DNA of 18,260 nt from Rubrivivax sp. (GTDB taxonomy: Bacteria; Pseudomonadota; Gammaproteobacteria; Burkholderiales; Burkholderiaceae): NCBI GenBank assembly GCA_004211235.1, contig SEEY01000012.1, positions 1 to 18,260 on the forward strand, written 5' to 3'. The notes under the pieces are model-generated. The model made no database searches. It was not told the origin of the DNA and saw only the letters and a program-made list of their open reading frames with translations. Each line of letters starts with the position of its first letter. The first letter of the stretch is position 1. The translations under genes were made by a program, and so were the position numbers. Of this stretch, positions 1 through 6,657 are shown one piece after another.

Positions 1-336
1 GTACAGGCCCGGGGCGATGAAGGCCCAGGCCTGGTAGAGCACGACCGGCAGCGCCAGCAGGAAACCGGCCAGCATCGTGATCTTGATCGGCACGAAGAAA
101 GGCGCGATGACGTTGGTCGCGATCATCTTGGTGCCCTCCGGCAGGTTGGCCACCAGCGGCGCCGCAAGCAGGTCGTAAAGATGACCCGGGCCCGGGTAGA
201 GGCACAGCGCGCCGAAGCAGACGGCGATGGCGATCACGGCACGCAGCAGCCGGTCGCGGAGCTCCATCAGGTGGGCGACGAAGGGCTGCTCGGTGCCCGC
301 CAGTTCGTCGTGGTCGGGCTTCTGGAAGGAACTCAT
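1..336 (-). CDS. tatC: Sec-independent protein translocase TatC (partial, N-terminal 112 residues)
   Basis: TatC is the polytopic inner-membrane subunit that, with TatB, recognises twin-arginine signal peptides and exports folded proteins. The visible N-terminus contains the conserved cytoplasmic segment PFVAHLMELRDRLLRAVIAI, in which the HL-x-ELR-x-R pattern is the TatC hallmark. A first transmembrane helix follows, then a periplasmic loop (PEGTKMIATNVIAPFF is characteristic), then the start of the second helix ending ALPVVLYQAWAFIAPGLY. The ATG at 336-334 shares one base with the tatB stop (TGATG), indicating translational coupling. The gene runs off the left edge of the window, so roughly the last 60% (a usual TatC is about 250 residues) is not seen. 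Identification is secure from the motif and from its position after tatA and tatB. Confidence 0.95.
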   Translation of the reverse strand, partial: MSSFQKPDHDELAGTEQPFVAHLMELRDRLLRAVIAIAVCFGALCLYPGPGHLYDLLAAPLVANLPEGTKMIATNVIAPFFVPIKITMLAGFLLALPVVLYQAWAFIAPGLY

Positions 337-815
337 CAACGGATACCGGGCGGGCGGAAACGCGCGACGCGGGCCGCGCCGGACTGGGTGTGGCGCTTCA
401 CGCCGGCCTTCTGCTTGAACCACATCGGCGTTGAACCGCGCTTGAGGCGCCAGTTCTTCTTCGGGTGGCGGTACTCGGGCGGCGGCGCGGAAAGGCCATG
501 GCCGTCGTAGGCGCCGCTGCCGTCGCTGGTCACATCGCTCCAGGTCTGATTGAGCGCCTGGGTGGCCGAGTCGACCTCCTGGCGCACGCTCTGCTCGACG
601 TCGCTGACCGCCGTCTGGAACTGGGTCTTCATCTTCTGAAGCTCTTCCAGCTCGATGGAGCGGTTGACCTCGGCCTTGACGTCCGCGACATAGCGCTGCG
701 CCTTGCCCAGCAGCGTGCCGACCGTGCGGGCGACACGCGGCAGCTTCTCGGGGCCGATGACGATCAGCGCGACCGCGCCGATCAGCGCGATCTTGTCGAA
801 ACCGAAATCGAGCAC
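336..815 (-). CDS. tatB: Sec-independent protein translocase TatB
   Basis: TatB (159 residues) forms the signal-peptide receptor complex with TatC. Residues 1-20 form the single N-terminal membrane anchor, followed by the Gly-Pro hinge (G21-P22 in IGPEKLP) and a long amphipathic helix. A polar, low-complexity C-terminal tail, rich in Gln/Asp and then basic, follows. The MLDFGFDKIALIGAVALIVI opening and the GPEKLPRVARTVG hinge distinguish TatB from TatA. The start is a GTG at 815-813, directly abutting the tatA TAA stop (818-816), with no clear Shine-Dalgarno of its own. Expression therefore probably depends on ribosomes finishing tatA. The stop overlaps the tatC start by one base. The C-terminal 50 residues are basic and less typical, which is normal for this variable tail. 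Confidence 0.95.
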   Translation of the reverse strand: MLDFGFDKIALIGAVALIVIGPEKLPRVARTVGTLLGKAQRYVADVKAEVNRSIELEELQKMKTQFQTAVSDVEQSVRQEVDSATQALNQTWSDVTSDGSGAYDGHGLSAPPPEYRHPKKNWRLKRGSTPMWFKQKAGVKRHTQSGAARVARFRPPGIR

Positions 816-1049
816 TTACGACTTGGTCTTCGCGTCGACGTCGACGGTGTTGGGGTCGTTGGCGCGGTTCGCGCTGACCTGCTGCGGCGCAGGGGCCGTC
901 TCGCTGGTGGTGCCGTCCTTCACGCCGTCCTTGAAACCCTTGACGGCGGCGCCGAGGTCCGAGCCGACGTTGCGCAGCTTCTTCGTGCCGAAGATCGCGA
1001 TGACGACGACGAGAACGATCAGCCAGTGCCAAATACTGAATGAACCCAT
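816..1049 (-). CDS. tatA: Sec-independent protein translocase TatA
   Basis: TatA (77 residues) oligomerises to form the protein-conducting element of the Tat system. A short N-terminus is followed by a hydrophobic helix at about residues 7-19, the conserved F20-G21 hinge, and an amphipathic helix beginning [20 protein letters not shown] polar tail rich in Ala, Asp and Thr ends the protein. The family length is 70-90 residues, so it is complete. The ATG at 1049 has a strong Shine-Dalgarno (AAGGAG) eight bases upstream on the minus strand. This is the only good ribosome site in the tat cluster, fitting a high TatA to TatB/C ratio. Ninety-five bases separate it from the HIT gene upstream; a tat-specific promoter could lie there, but I see no convincing -35/-10 pair. 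Confidence 0.96.
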   Translation of the reverse strand: MGSFSIWHWLIVLVVVIAIFGTKKLRNVGSDLGAAVKGFKDGVKDGTTSETAPAPQQVSANRANDPNTVDVDAKTKS

Positions 1050-1144
1050 GATGCTTGCTCCTTGTGGACTGGCTCAAATTCTAGGCGAGGGGTCGGCCGC
1101 GCCTCGCAGCCTGGGCAAACCCTGGAGGAATATGCGGGCGGCTT

Positions 1145-1492
1145 TCAGCCTTTCAACCAGGGCCGTGGACCGCCCATCACATGCAGATGCAGGTGATACA
1201 CCTCCTGCCCGCCGTCCGCGCCGGTGTTGATGACGTGTCGAAAACCGTTCGTGACGCCGAGCTCCTTCATCAGCTTCGGCCCCAGCGCAGACATCTTGCC
1301 CAGCAGGGCGGCCTCGGCGTCGGTCACGTCGGCCATCGAGGCGATGTGGCGTTTCGGGATGATCAGCACGTGCACCGGCGCCCAGGGATGGATGTCGTGG
1401 AAGGCGAAGACGTCCTCGTCCTCGTAGACCTTCCTGCTGGGGATCTGGCCGGCGACGATCTTGCAGAAGATGCAGCTCGGATCAGCAGTCAT
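1145..1492 (-). CDS. hinT: HIT-family nucleotide hydrolase (HinT-like)
   Basis: A 115-residue histidine-triad protein of the HinT branch, which hydrolyses purine nucleoside phosphoramidates and aminoacyl-adenylates in the cytosol. The catalytic triad is H100-x-H102-x-H104 in YHLHLHVMGG near the C-terminus. The N-terminal CIFCKIVAGQIPS segment with C7 and C10 is typical of the family and may bind zinc. The conserved HVLIIPKRHI strand is at about 41-50. The start codon at 1492 overlaps the last base of the hisE TGA stop (TGATG), so it is coupled to histidine genes. Placement between hisE and tatA is the usual betaproteobacterial order. An in-frame extension to 1615 exists but reads through hisE and is Arg-rich, so I rejected it. 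The exact physiological substrate is unknown. Confidence 0.93.
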   Translation of the reverse strand: MTADPSCIFCKIVAGQIPSRKVYEDEDVFAFHDIHPWAPVHVLIIPKRHIASMADVTDAEAALLGKMSALGPKLMKELGVTNGFRHVINTGADGGQEVYHLHLHVMGGPRPWLKG

Positions 1493-1824
1493 CACTTGTT
1501 TCCTCGTTGGGCGAATTCGGTGAGGCCGGAGAGCCCTTCGCGCCGCGCCAGTTCGTTCAGCACGTCCTCGGGCTTCAGGCCGAAATGCGCGAGAGCGACC
1601 ATGCTGTGGAACCACAGGTCGGCCACCTCGTAGACGACCTTCTGCGGGTCGCCGTCCTTGGCAGCCATGACCGTCTCGGTGGCTTCCTCGCCGACCTTCT
1701 TCAGGATGGCGTCCAGGCCCTTGTCGAAAAGCTTGGCGACGTAGCTGGTGCCCGGGTCCGCGCCGTTCCCTGGCTTTCGGGATTCGATGACCGCGCCGAC
1801 GCGCGAAAGGATGTCGTCACTCAT
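1492..1824 (-). CDS. hisE: Phosphoribosyl-ATP pyrophosphatase
   Basis: HisE (110 residues) performs the second step of histidine synthesis, hydrolysing phosphoribosyl-ATP to phosphoribosyl-AMP and pyrophosphate in the cytosol. The all-alpha MazG-like fold is visible. Conserved acidic helices [20 protein letters not shown] (about residues 40-59) and [16 protein letters not shown] (about 63-78) carry the E-E-x-x-E and E-x-x-D metal-binding residues. Length matches stand-alone HisE. The ATG at 1824 lies inside the end of hisI (8-nt overlap) and its stop overlaps the HIT start by one base. HisI and HisE are separate proteins here rather than the fused HisIE of enterobacteria. No attenuator or His-rich leader is seen in front of either gene. 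Confidence 0.96.
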   Translation of the reverse strand: MSDDILSRVGAVIESRKPGNGADPGTSYVAKLFDKGLDAILKKVGEEATETVMAAKDGDPQKVVYEVADLWFHSMVALAHFGLKPEDVLNELARREGLSGLTEFAQRGNK

Positions 1825-2215
1825 AGATCTTTGCGGGGTCCTTCAACACCGGTTCTGCCGCGGTCCAGGCACCGTTCTCCAGCTTTTGGAAGAAGCAGCT
1901 GTGGCGGCCGGTGTGGCAGGCAATTCCAGGTTCATCGGGCTCGTGGCCGAGCTGCGTGATGGTCAGCAGCACGACGTCGTTGTCGCAGTCCATGCGGATG
2001 CCGTGCACCTGCTGGAAGTGGCCGCTTTCCTCGCCCTTGTGCCAGAGCTTCTGACGCGAGCGGCTCCAGTAGACGGCCTGGCCGCGCTCGGCCGTCAGCG
2101 CCAGCGCCTCGCGGTTCATCCAGGCGAACATCAGCACGTCGCCGCTGCCCTGCTCCTGGGCGATGACGGGCACCAGGCCCTTGTCGTCCCAGTTCACTTC
2201 GTCGAGCCAGTTCAT
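1817..2215 (-). CDS. hisI: Phosphoribosyl-AMP cyclohydrolase
   Basis: HisI (132 residues) opens the purine ring of phosphoribosyl-AMP in step three of histidine biosynthesis. Visible signatures are [12 protein letters not shown] (about 27-38), [18 protein letters not shown] (about 49-66), the Mg-binding Asp cluster D76-C77-D78-x-D80, and the zinc-site cysteines C77, C100 and C107 (the last two in ACHTGRHSC). I chose the ATG at 2215. It gives the family length and overlaps the upstream Nudix stop by ATGA. The longer in-frame frame to 2329 adds an Ala/Pro/Arg-rich tail that is a shadow of the upstream gene. Other his genes are outside this window, so hisI-hisE appear to be a detached pair with MutT and HIT neighbours unless hisF and the rest lie elsewhere. 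Confidence 0.96.
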   Translation of the reverse strand: MNWLDEVNWDDKGLVPVIAQEQGSGDVLMFAWMNREALALTAERGQAVYWSRSRQKLWHKGEESGHFQQVHGIRMDCDNDVVLLTITQLGHEPDEPGIACHTGRHSCFFQKLENGAWTAAEPVLKDPAKIYE

Positions 2216-2646
2216 GCTTTTGAGTCTAGGTGAGTCGGGCCGACATGCTGGCGCTCTTCGGCAAACCAGTCCAGGACCGGGATGGTGCCGGGCAGCACCG
2301 GCTGCACCTGCACCGGCAGGCTGGCCCACGCCATCTGCTGGCCTTCGAGCATCTGGAATTCGCCCTGCCAGTCGAACACCTTGCAGAAGTTCAGCCGCAC
2401 CCGGGCATGCGGATAGTCCATGACCAGGACCTGCCAGGGATGGGCGGCGCCGATCTGGATGCCAATCTCCTCGCGCAGTTCGCGAGCCAGCGCCTGCTCG
2501 ATGCTCTCGCCGGCCTCCACCTTGCCGCCAGGGAACTCCCAGTAGCCGGCGTAGACCTTGCCTTCCGGCCGGGAGGTCAGCAGGAACTGGCCGTCGGGCG
2601 CCACCAGCACGCCGACGGCGACTTCGGTGATCTCGCGCTCAGTCAT
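2212..2646 (-). CDS. mutT: MutT-like Nudix hydrolase (8-oxo-dGTP diphosphatase family)
   Basis: A 144-residue Nudix protein, most like MutT, which removes 8-oxo-dGTP from the nucleotide pool to prevent A:T to C:G transversions. The complete Nudix box G-x5-E-x7-R-E-U-x-E-E-x-G-U occupies residues 41-63 (G41, E47, R55-E56, E59-E60, G62). It is preceded by the MutT-type segment [20 protein letters not shown]. The start at 2646 lies within the last eight bases of the ATPase gene and the stop overlaps hisI by four bases, so it is embedded in a coupled run. The ATPase-mutT pair is common in this group. Substrate assignment to 8-oxo-dGTP is by family resemblance; other (d)NTPs are possible. Confidence 0.88.
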   Translation of the reverse strand: MTEREITEVAVGVLVAPDGQFLLTSRPEGKVYAGYWEFPGGKVEAGESIEQALARELREEIGIQIGAAHPWQVLVMDYPHARVRLNFCKVFDWQGEFQMLEGQQMAWASLPVQVQPVLPGTIPVLDWFAEERQHVGPTHLDSKA

Positions 2647-3508
2647 TCACGCGCCCCGCCGTGTCCCGCGCGAACTGGTAGGCCACGCGGCCCGAGCGCG
2701 AGCCGCGCTCCAGCGCCCACACCAGCGCTGGCTGACGGGCGCCGGCGATGGCCGTCTCGTCCAGCCCGAAGTGCCGCAGCCACTGCGCCACGATGGCGAG
2801 GTATTCGTCCTGGCTGAAGGGATAGAAACTGATCCACAGGCCGAAGCGCTCGGACAGCGAAATCTTCTCCTCCACCGCCTCGCCGGGGTGGATCTCGCCG
2901 TGCTCGCCGCGCGTGCCGGCCAGGTTGTCCACCATCTTCTCGGGCAGCAGGTGGCGGCGGTTGCTGGTCGCGTAGATCAGCACGTTGTCGCCGGCCGCAG
3001 CGACGGAACCATCGAGCACGCTCTTCAAAGCCTTGTAGCTCGCCTCGCCTTCGTCAAAGCTCAGGTCATCGCAAAAAACGACGAAGCGTTCCGGGCGGGC
3101 TGCGACCTGCTCGACGAGGTCCGGCAGGTCGACGAGATCGGCCTTGTCGACCTCGATGAGGCGCAGGCCCTGGCTGGAAAACTCGTTGAGCACGGCCTTG
3201 ATCAGCGAGCTTTTTCCCGTGCCCTTGGCGCCCGTCAACAGCACGTTGTTGGCCGGCCGACCGGCCACGAACTGGGCGGTGTTGCGCAGCAGGCGCTCCT
3301 TCTGCGGCTCCACTTCCTTCAGGTCCGCCAGGCGGATGCGGCTGACGGCCCGCACCGGCTCCAGGCACAGCGCGCCATGGCGCCGCCGGGCACGGAAGGC
3401 GTGGGAGGCAGCCCAGTCGGGCGGCGTGGCCGCGTGGGGCAGAACGGCCTCCAGCCGGGTCAGCAGACCTTCGGCGCGGGCGAGAAACGATTCAAGAGAA
3501 GCGGACAT
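2639..3508 (-). CDS. DUF815-family P-loop ATPase
   Basis: A 289-residue AAA-like ATPase of the DUF815 family; the cellular role of this family is not established to my knowledge. The Walker A motif GAKGTGKS is at 93-100, a Walker B-like stretch VVFCDDLSFDE at about 143-153, and a sensor-1-like Asn at 183 in LIYATSNRRHLLPE. That last segment and the EKISLSERFGLWISFYPFSQ segment are characteristic of the family. The N-terminal 80 residues form a separate helical part. No signal peptide or membrane segment is visible, so it is cytosolic. It follows slmA by 24 nt and overlaps the Nudix gene by eight. No strong Shine-Dalgarno precedes the ATG at 3508, which again suggests coupled translation. An alternative label seen for such proteins is 'ATP-binding protein'; I would not infer more. 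Confidence 0.9.
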   Translation of the reverse strand: MSASLESFLARAEGLLTRLEAVLPHAATPPDWAASHAFRARRRHGALCLEPVRAVSRIRLADLKEVEPQKERLLRNTAQFVAGRPANNVLLTGAKGTGKSSLIKAVLNEFSSQGLRLIEVDKADLVDLPDLVEQVAARPERFVVFCDDLSFDEGEASYKALKSVLDGSVAAAGDNVLIYATSNRRHLLPEKMVDNLAGTRGEHGEIHPGEAVEEKISLSERFGLWISFYPFSQDEYLAIVAQWLRHFGLDETAIAGARQPALVWALERGSRSGRVAYQFARDTAGRVND

Positions 3509-3532
3509 GCCGCCAGTGTAGAAGGCGTGCCT

Positions 3533-4153
3533 TCAGCCGATGGCCTTGAGGGACGCTTCCAGCTGCTCTGTCGGCATGCGCTTGAAGCCCGAGCGCGCAT
3601 AGCGCTGCAGCCGGCCGATGATGAAGCTGACCCACACCGACGCCTGCACGTTGGCCTGCACGGTGGGCGTCAGAGACCCCTGCGCCTCCGCCGCCGTGCG
3701 CAGCACCTGCCGCAGCGATGACTCGATGCGGTCGAAGAACTGGTTGATGCGCGCCGTCAGGCGTTCGTTCTCGTAGACCAGCGCGTCGCCCACCATGACG
3801 CGGGCCATGCCCGGGTTCTTCTCGCCGAACTGCAGGATGAGGCCGGCGATGCGCGCCGCGCCGCCCGGCGGCGGCAGCGGATGCGGCGCGTCGACGACCT
3901 GATGGACGAGCCCGAAGACGCTGCTTTCGATGAAGTCGATCAGCGCCTCGAACATCTGCGCCTTGCTGGCGAAGTGGCGGTACAGCGCCGCCTCGCTGAC
4001 GTCGAGCTTCGCGGCCAATGCCGCGGTGGTGATGCGGTCGGCGCCGGGCTGCTCGAGCATGCCGGCCAGCACCTGCAGGATCTGCGTGCGCCGCTCGCCG
4101 GGCTTCGGGCGCTTCCTGGGGACCGGGGCAGTCGCGGGCGGTTCGGCATCCAT
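3533..4153 (-). CDS. slmA: TetR-fold nucleoid occlusion factor SlmA
   Basis: A 206-residue TetR-family DNA-binding protein of the SlmA type. In enterobacteria SlmA binds chromosomal sites and blocks FtsZ assembly over the nucleoid; it does not respond to a small-molecule ligand like ordinary TetR repressors. The N-terminal helix-turn-helix is at about residues 41-61 (ITTAALAAKLDVSEAALYRH), followed by the SlmA-like FASKAQMFEALIDFIESS. The core GEKNPGMARVMVGDAL and RINQFFDRIESSLRQVLR also match SlmA rather than generic TetR proteins. A 20-residue Pro/Arg-rich N-terminal tail precedes the HTH. It starts eight bases after the response-regulator stop with no good Shine-Dalgarno. Position downstream of argB and a HAD nucleotidase is the usual betaproteobacterial place for this gene. 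Whether it acts on FtsZ in this lineage is inferred. Confidence 0.87.
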   Translation of the reverse strand: MDAEPPATAPVPRKRPKPGERRTQILQVLAGMLEQPGADRITTAALAAKLDVSEAALYRHFASKAQMFEALIDFIESSVFGLVHQVVDAPHPLPPPGGAARIAGLILQFGEKNPGMARVMVGDALVYENERLTARINQFFDRIESSLRQVLRTAAEAQGSLTPTVQANVQASVWVSFIIGRLQRYARSGFKRMPTEQLEASLKAIG

Positions 4154-4161
4154 GTCGGATG

Positions 4162-4848
4162 CTAGTCCCGCAGCCAGCCCAGGCGCCGCGCTTCGTAGAT
4201 CGCTTCCACCTTGGAGCGCACGTGCAGCTTGCGGTAGACGCGCTTCACATAGGTCATGACCGTGTGCGGCGACACCTGCATGAACTGCGCGATCTCATCG
4301 AACGTGAAACCCTTGGCCGCCAGGTGCAGCACGCGCGATTCCTGCTCGGACAGCGCGACGATCTCCTCGTCGGCCAGCGTGGCGGCCATCGCCTCGGGCG
4401 ACGGGCCGTGCGAGCCCTGGGCGCCGGGCGCCAGGCGCACCAGCAGGCGCCGGGCAATGACCGGGCTGATCGGGCTGCCACCGGCGCGCAGCGATCGCAG
4501 CTGGCTCGGCAGGTCCAGCGCGAGGCTGTCCTTGAGCAGGTAGCCGGTGGCGCCTGCCTCGATGCTGGCCACCACATGCTGCTCATCGCCGAACACGGAG
4601 ATGACCATGACTTCGCACTGCGGACGCGTCTGCGCTGCGTGGCGGATCAGCTCGATGCCACTGCCGCCGGGCAGGTCGAGGTCGACGAGCAGCACGTCGG
4701 GCAGCAACTGGTCGAACATGCGCCGGCCCTGGGGCAGGTCGGGCGCGATGCCCAGCAGTTCGATGTCGGGCACGCTGCCCAGCGCGTGGGTGAAGGCCTC
4801 CCGGAAGCGGGCCTGGTCTTCGACGATAAGGACCGAGAACGGGGTCAT
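4162..4848 (-). CDS. NarL/FixJ-type response regulator (no kinase in window)
   Basis: A 228-residue two-component response regulator. The receiver domain (about 1-120) has the acidic pocket E10-D11, phosphoacceptor D56 in LLVDLDLPGGSG, conserved S84, and K106 in GYLLKDS, so phosphorylation looks intact. A linker of about 35 residues leads to a LuxR-type HTH (about 157-225; LSEQESRVLHLAAKGFTFDE and VSPHTVMTYVKRVYRKL). The predicted output is transcriptional control; target and signal are unknown. No sensor kinase lies in the window, so it is an orphan here. The ATG at 4848 has AAGAG five bases upstream. A 75-nt AT-richer gap separates it from the nucleotidase, where a private promoter could sit. 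It is placed between two genes that are often neighbours without it. Confidence 0.92.
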   Translation of the reverse strand: MTPFSVLIVEDQARFREAFTHALGSVPDIELLGIAPDLPQGRRMFDQLLPDVLLVDLDLPGGSGIELIRHAAQTRPQCEVMVISVFGDEQHVVASIEAGATGYLLKDSLALDLPSQLRSLRAGGSPISPVIARRLLVRLAPGAQGSHGPSPEAMAATLADEEIVALSEQESRVLHLAAKGFTFDEIAQFMQVSPHTVMTYVKRVYRKLHVRSKVEAIYEARRLGWLRD

Positions 4849-4923
4849 TGACTCTTCAGATCTTCAAGGCGCTAAAGCGATATTGTCGCGGTAGGGATTG
4901 CCACTGGCCATTGGCGTCTTCCT

Positions 4924-5700
4924 TCAGAAGTGGGGGGAACGCGCAAGCGCCGCCAGCGACCGCACACGAACGCTGACGTAGGCGGGGCGGTGCTGCAGGC
5001 GGCGACCGTCGGCGGCCTTGCGCAGCCAGCGCTGCATCCAGACCGTTTTCATGCCCACGCTGCGGGCCGATTTCTGGTGGATGAGCGTGTCTTCGACGAG
5101 GGTGCATTGCCCGGGCCTGAGCTTGAGCCGCGCCAGCACGATGCGGAACATGCGCGCGTCCGGCTTGGGGCGGGACTGGCGGAAGCAGCTCATGTCCTCC
5201 ACGCAGACCATGCGTTCGAAGACGCCGCCCAGGCCGATGGCGGCCAGCACGCGTTCGGCATAGGCGCGCGGCGCATTGGTCATCAGGAACTTGCGGCCGG
5301 GGAGGCGGCGCAGCGCCGCCAGGTCATGCGCATGGCCGTGCAGATGCTCGTCGAGGCCTGGCAGACGATGCGTCTCGTCAAGGAAGTGCGCAGCCTTCAC
5401 GCCGTGGTGGCGCTGCAGGCCGGTCAGCGTCGCACCGTAGCGCGAGAAATAACCATGGCGCAGCGCGACGGCCTCGTCGGTCGTCAGGCCGAGATGCGTC
5501 TCGATGTAGCGGGTCATCGAGGCATTCAGCTCGGGGAAGGCGCGCTGCGAGGCGTTGTGCAGCGTGTCGTCCAGGTCGAACAGCCAGACGCGGTCGTTCA
5601 CCTTTGGCTCAGACGCGGCACGAGCATTTCCTCTCATCGAGAGGAAATCATCGAAAGTCCTCGCCTTTGGCTCAGACGCGGCACGAGCATTTCCTCTCAT
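4924..5700 (-). CDS. HAD-family pyrimidine 5'-nucleotidase with duplicated N-terminus
   Basis: A cytosolic HAD-superfamily phosphatase of the SDT1/pyrimidine 5'-nucleotidase group, expected to dephosphorylate pyrimidine nucleoside monophosphates. Motif I is [13 protein letters not shown], with nucleophile D42 and acid/base D44 in this numbering. Motif II is [15 protein letters not shown]. The motif III/IV region is [10 protein letters not shown] followed by [14 protein letters not shown]. The start drawn here, ATG 5700, overlaps the argB stop by ATGA and adds 33 residues. These consist of a 21-residue unit beginning [12 protein letters not shown] followed by a second copy of that 12-residue segment, encoded by the 63-bp tandem repeat. 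Possible alternative starts are ATG 5637 and GTG 5601; the latter removes the repeat and gives a 225-residue protein closer to family length. None has a clear Shine-Dalgarno at good spacing, so the true start is unresolved. Confidence 0.85.
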   Translation of the reverse strand: MRGNARAASEPKARTFDDFLSMRGNARAASEPKVNDRVWLFDLDDTLHNASQRAFPELNASMTRYIETHLGLTTDEAVALRHGYFSRYGATLTGLQRHHGVKAAHFLDETHRLPGLDEHLHGHAHDLAALRRLPGRKFLMTNAPRAYAERVLAAIGLGGVFERMVCVEDMSCFRQSRPKPDARMFRIVLARLKLRPGQCTLVEDTLIHQKSARSVGMKTVWMQRWLRKAADGRRLQHRPAYVSVRVRSLAALARSPHF

Positions 5701-5716
5701 CGAGAGGAAATCATCG
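5601..5716. repeat. Exact 53-bp direct repeat, two copies, 63-bp period, spanning the argB/nucleotidase junction
   Basis: Copies at 5601-5653 and 5664-5716 are identical over 53 bp and separated by 10 bp (5654-5663). The period of 63 bp is exactly 21 codons, so the reading frame is kept. Each copy contains a perfect 10-bp inverted repeat with a 3-nt loop (5626-5648 and 5689-5711; arm ATTTCCTCTC). The right-hand copy covers the last 20 bases of argB, including codons for the conserved GTMI end, so it is not simply intergenic. Exact identity suggests a recent duplication or active homogenisation. It may be a local duplication or one site of a dispersed genomic repeat; the window alone cannot decide. 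Confidence 0.95.
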
Positions 5717-5720
5717 TGCC
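5680..5720. other. Long hairpin across the argB stop codon
   Basis: In the right-hand repeat copy the 10-bp palindrome is extended by outer arms GGCACGA (5680-5686) and TCGTGCC (5714-5720), with a 2x2 mismatch between inner and outer stems. This gives a 17-bp stem with a 3-nt loop. The loop carries bases of the argB stop and the overlapping ATG. The outer left arm on the minus strand lies in argB codons for Gly-Thr. The other repeat copy lacks four of the seven outer base pairs. No U-tract follows, so a rho-independent terminator is unlikely. A translational or mRNA-processing role is possible. Confidence 0.8.
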
Positions 5721-6602
5721 GTAAGCCTGGTCCGTCAGGATCTCAAGCAGCATCGCGTGCGGCACGCGGCCGTCGATGATGTGGACGGCGTTCACGCCAC
5801 TCTTGGCTGCGTCGATGGCGCCGGCGATCTTGGGGATCATGCCGCCGCTGATCGTGCCGTCCGCCACCAGCTCGTCAATGCGGCGCGGCGTGAGCTCGGT
5901 GAGCAGCTCGCCGGCCTTGTCGAGCACGCCGCGGATGTTGGTCAGCATCAGCAGCTTCTCGGCCTGCAGCACGGTGGCCAGCTTGGCGGCGACGACGTCG
6001 GCGTTGATGTTGTAGCTCTCGTTCTTCTCGCCGAAGCCGATGGGGCTGACGACAGGGATGAACTGGTCGTCCTGCAGCGCCTTCACCACGCTGGGGTCGA
6101 TGCTGACGATGTCGCCGACCTGGCCGACGTCATGCTCCTTGGCCGGGTCGTCCTTGTCGAGCAGCTTGAGCTTCTTCGCGCGGATCATGCCGCCGTCGCG
6201 GCCCGTCAGGCCCACGGCCTTGCCGCCGGCGGCGTTGATCAGGCCGACGATGTCCTGCTGCACCTCACCGGCCAGCACCCACTCGACGACGCTCATGGTC
6301 TCTTCGTCGGTGACGCGCATGCCCTGCACGAACGAGCCCTTCTTGCCGAGCTTGTTCAGTGCGTCCTCGATCTGCGGGCCGCCGCCGTGCACGACGACGG
6401 GGTTCAGGCCCACCAGCTTGAGCAGCACGACGTCCTCGGCGAAGTCCTGCTGCAGCGCCGGGTCGGTCATCGCATTGCCGCCGTACTTGATGACGATGGT
6501 CTTGCCGTGGAACTTGCGGATGTAGGGCAGCGCCTGCGACAGGATCTCGGCCTTCTCGCGCGGGGCGATGTGGGAGACGTCGGTGGTGTGGGGGGTGGTC
6601 AT
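5697..6602 (-). CDS. argB: Acetylglutamate kinase
   Basis: ArgB (301 residues) phosphorylates N-acetyl-L-glutamate in the second step of arginine biosynthesis. Amino-acid-kinase signatures are clear: the ATP-binding VIKYGGNAM at about 37-45, substrate-binding VVHGGGPQI at about 70-78, and [15 protein letters not shown] in the middle. The N-terminal helical extension of about 30 residues and the C-terminal [17 protein letters not shown] match the arginine-feedback-inhibited hexameric type, so end-product inhibition is expected. The ATG at 6602 is preceded by GGAG nine bases upstream. It heads the co-directional run, and its stop overlaps the nucleotidase ATG by four bases. The last residues (ISSR) are encoded by the 53-bp repeat copy; the C-terminus could have been altered slightly by that repeat. 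Confidence 0.97.
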   Translation of the reverse strand: MTTPHTTDVSHIAPREKAEILSQALPYIRKFHGKTIVIKYGGNAMTDPALQQDFAEDVVLLKLVGLNPVVVHGGGPQIEDALNKLGKKGSFVQGMRVTDEETMSVVEWVLAGEVQQDIVGLINAAGGKAVGLTGRDGGMIRAKKLKLLDKDDPAKEHDVGQVGDIVSIDPSVVKALQDDQFIPVVSPIGFGEKNESYNINADVVAAKLATVLQAEKLLMLTNIRGVLDKAGELLTELTPRRIDELVADGTISGGMIPKIAGAIDAAKSGVNAVHIIDGRVPHAMLLEILTDQAYGTMISSR

Positions 6603-6657
6603 GCGGAAGGCTCCGGTGCAATGCGGCGCATTCTAGGAAGAGCGCCGCGGTCGCGGC

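Noticed and set aside
3521..3534. GAAGGC-GT-GCCTTC inverted repeat between slmA and the ATPase gene
   Set aside because: The 2-nt loop is too small for a hairpin, there is no T-tract, and it overlaps the end of slmA, so it is not a terminator.
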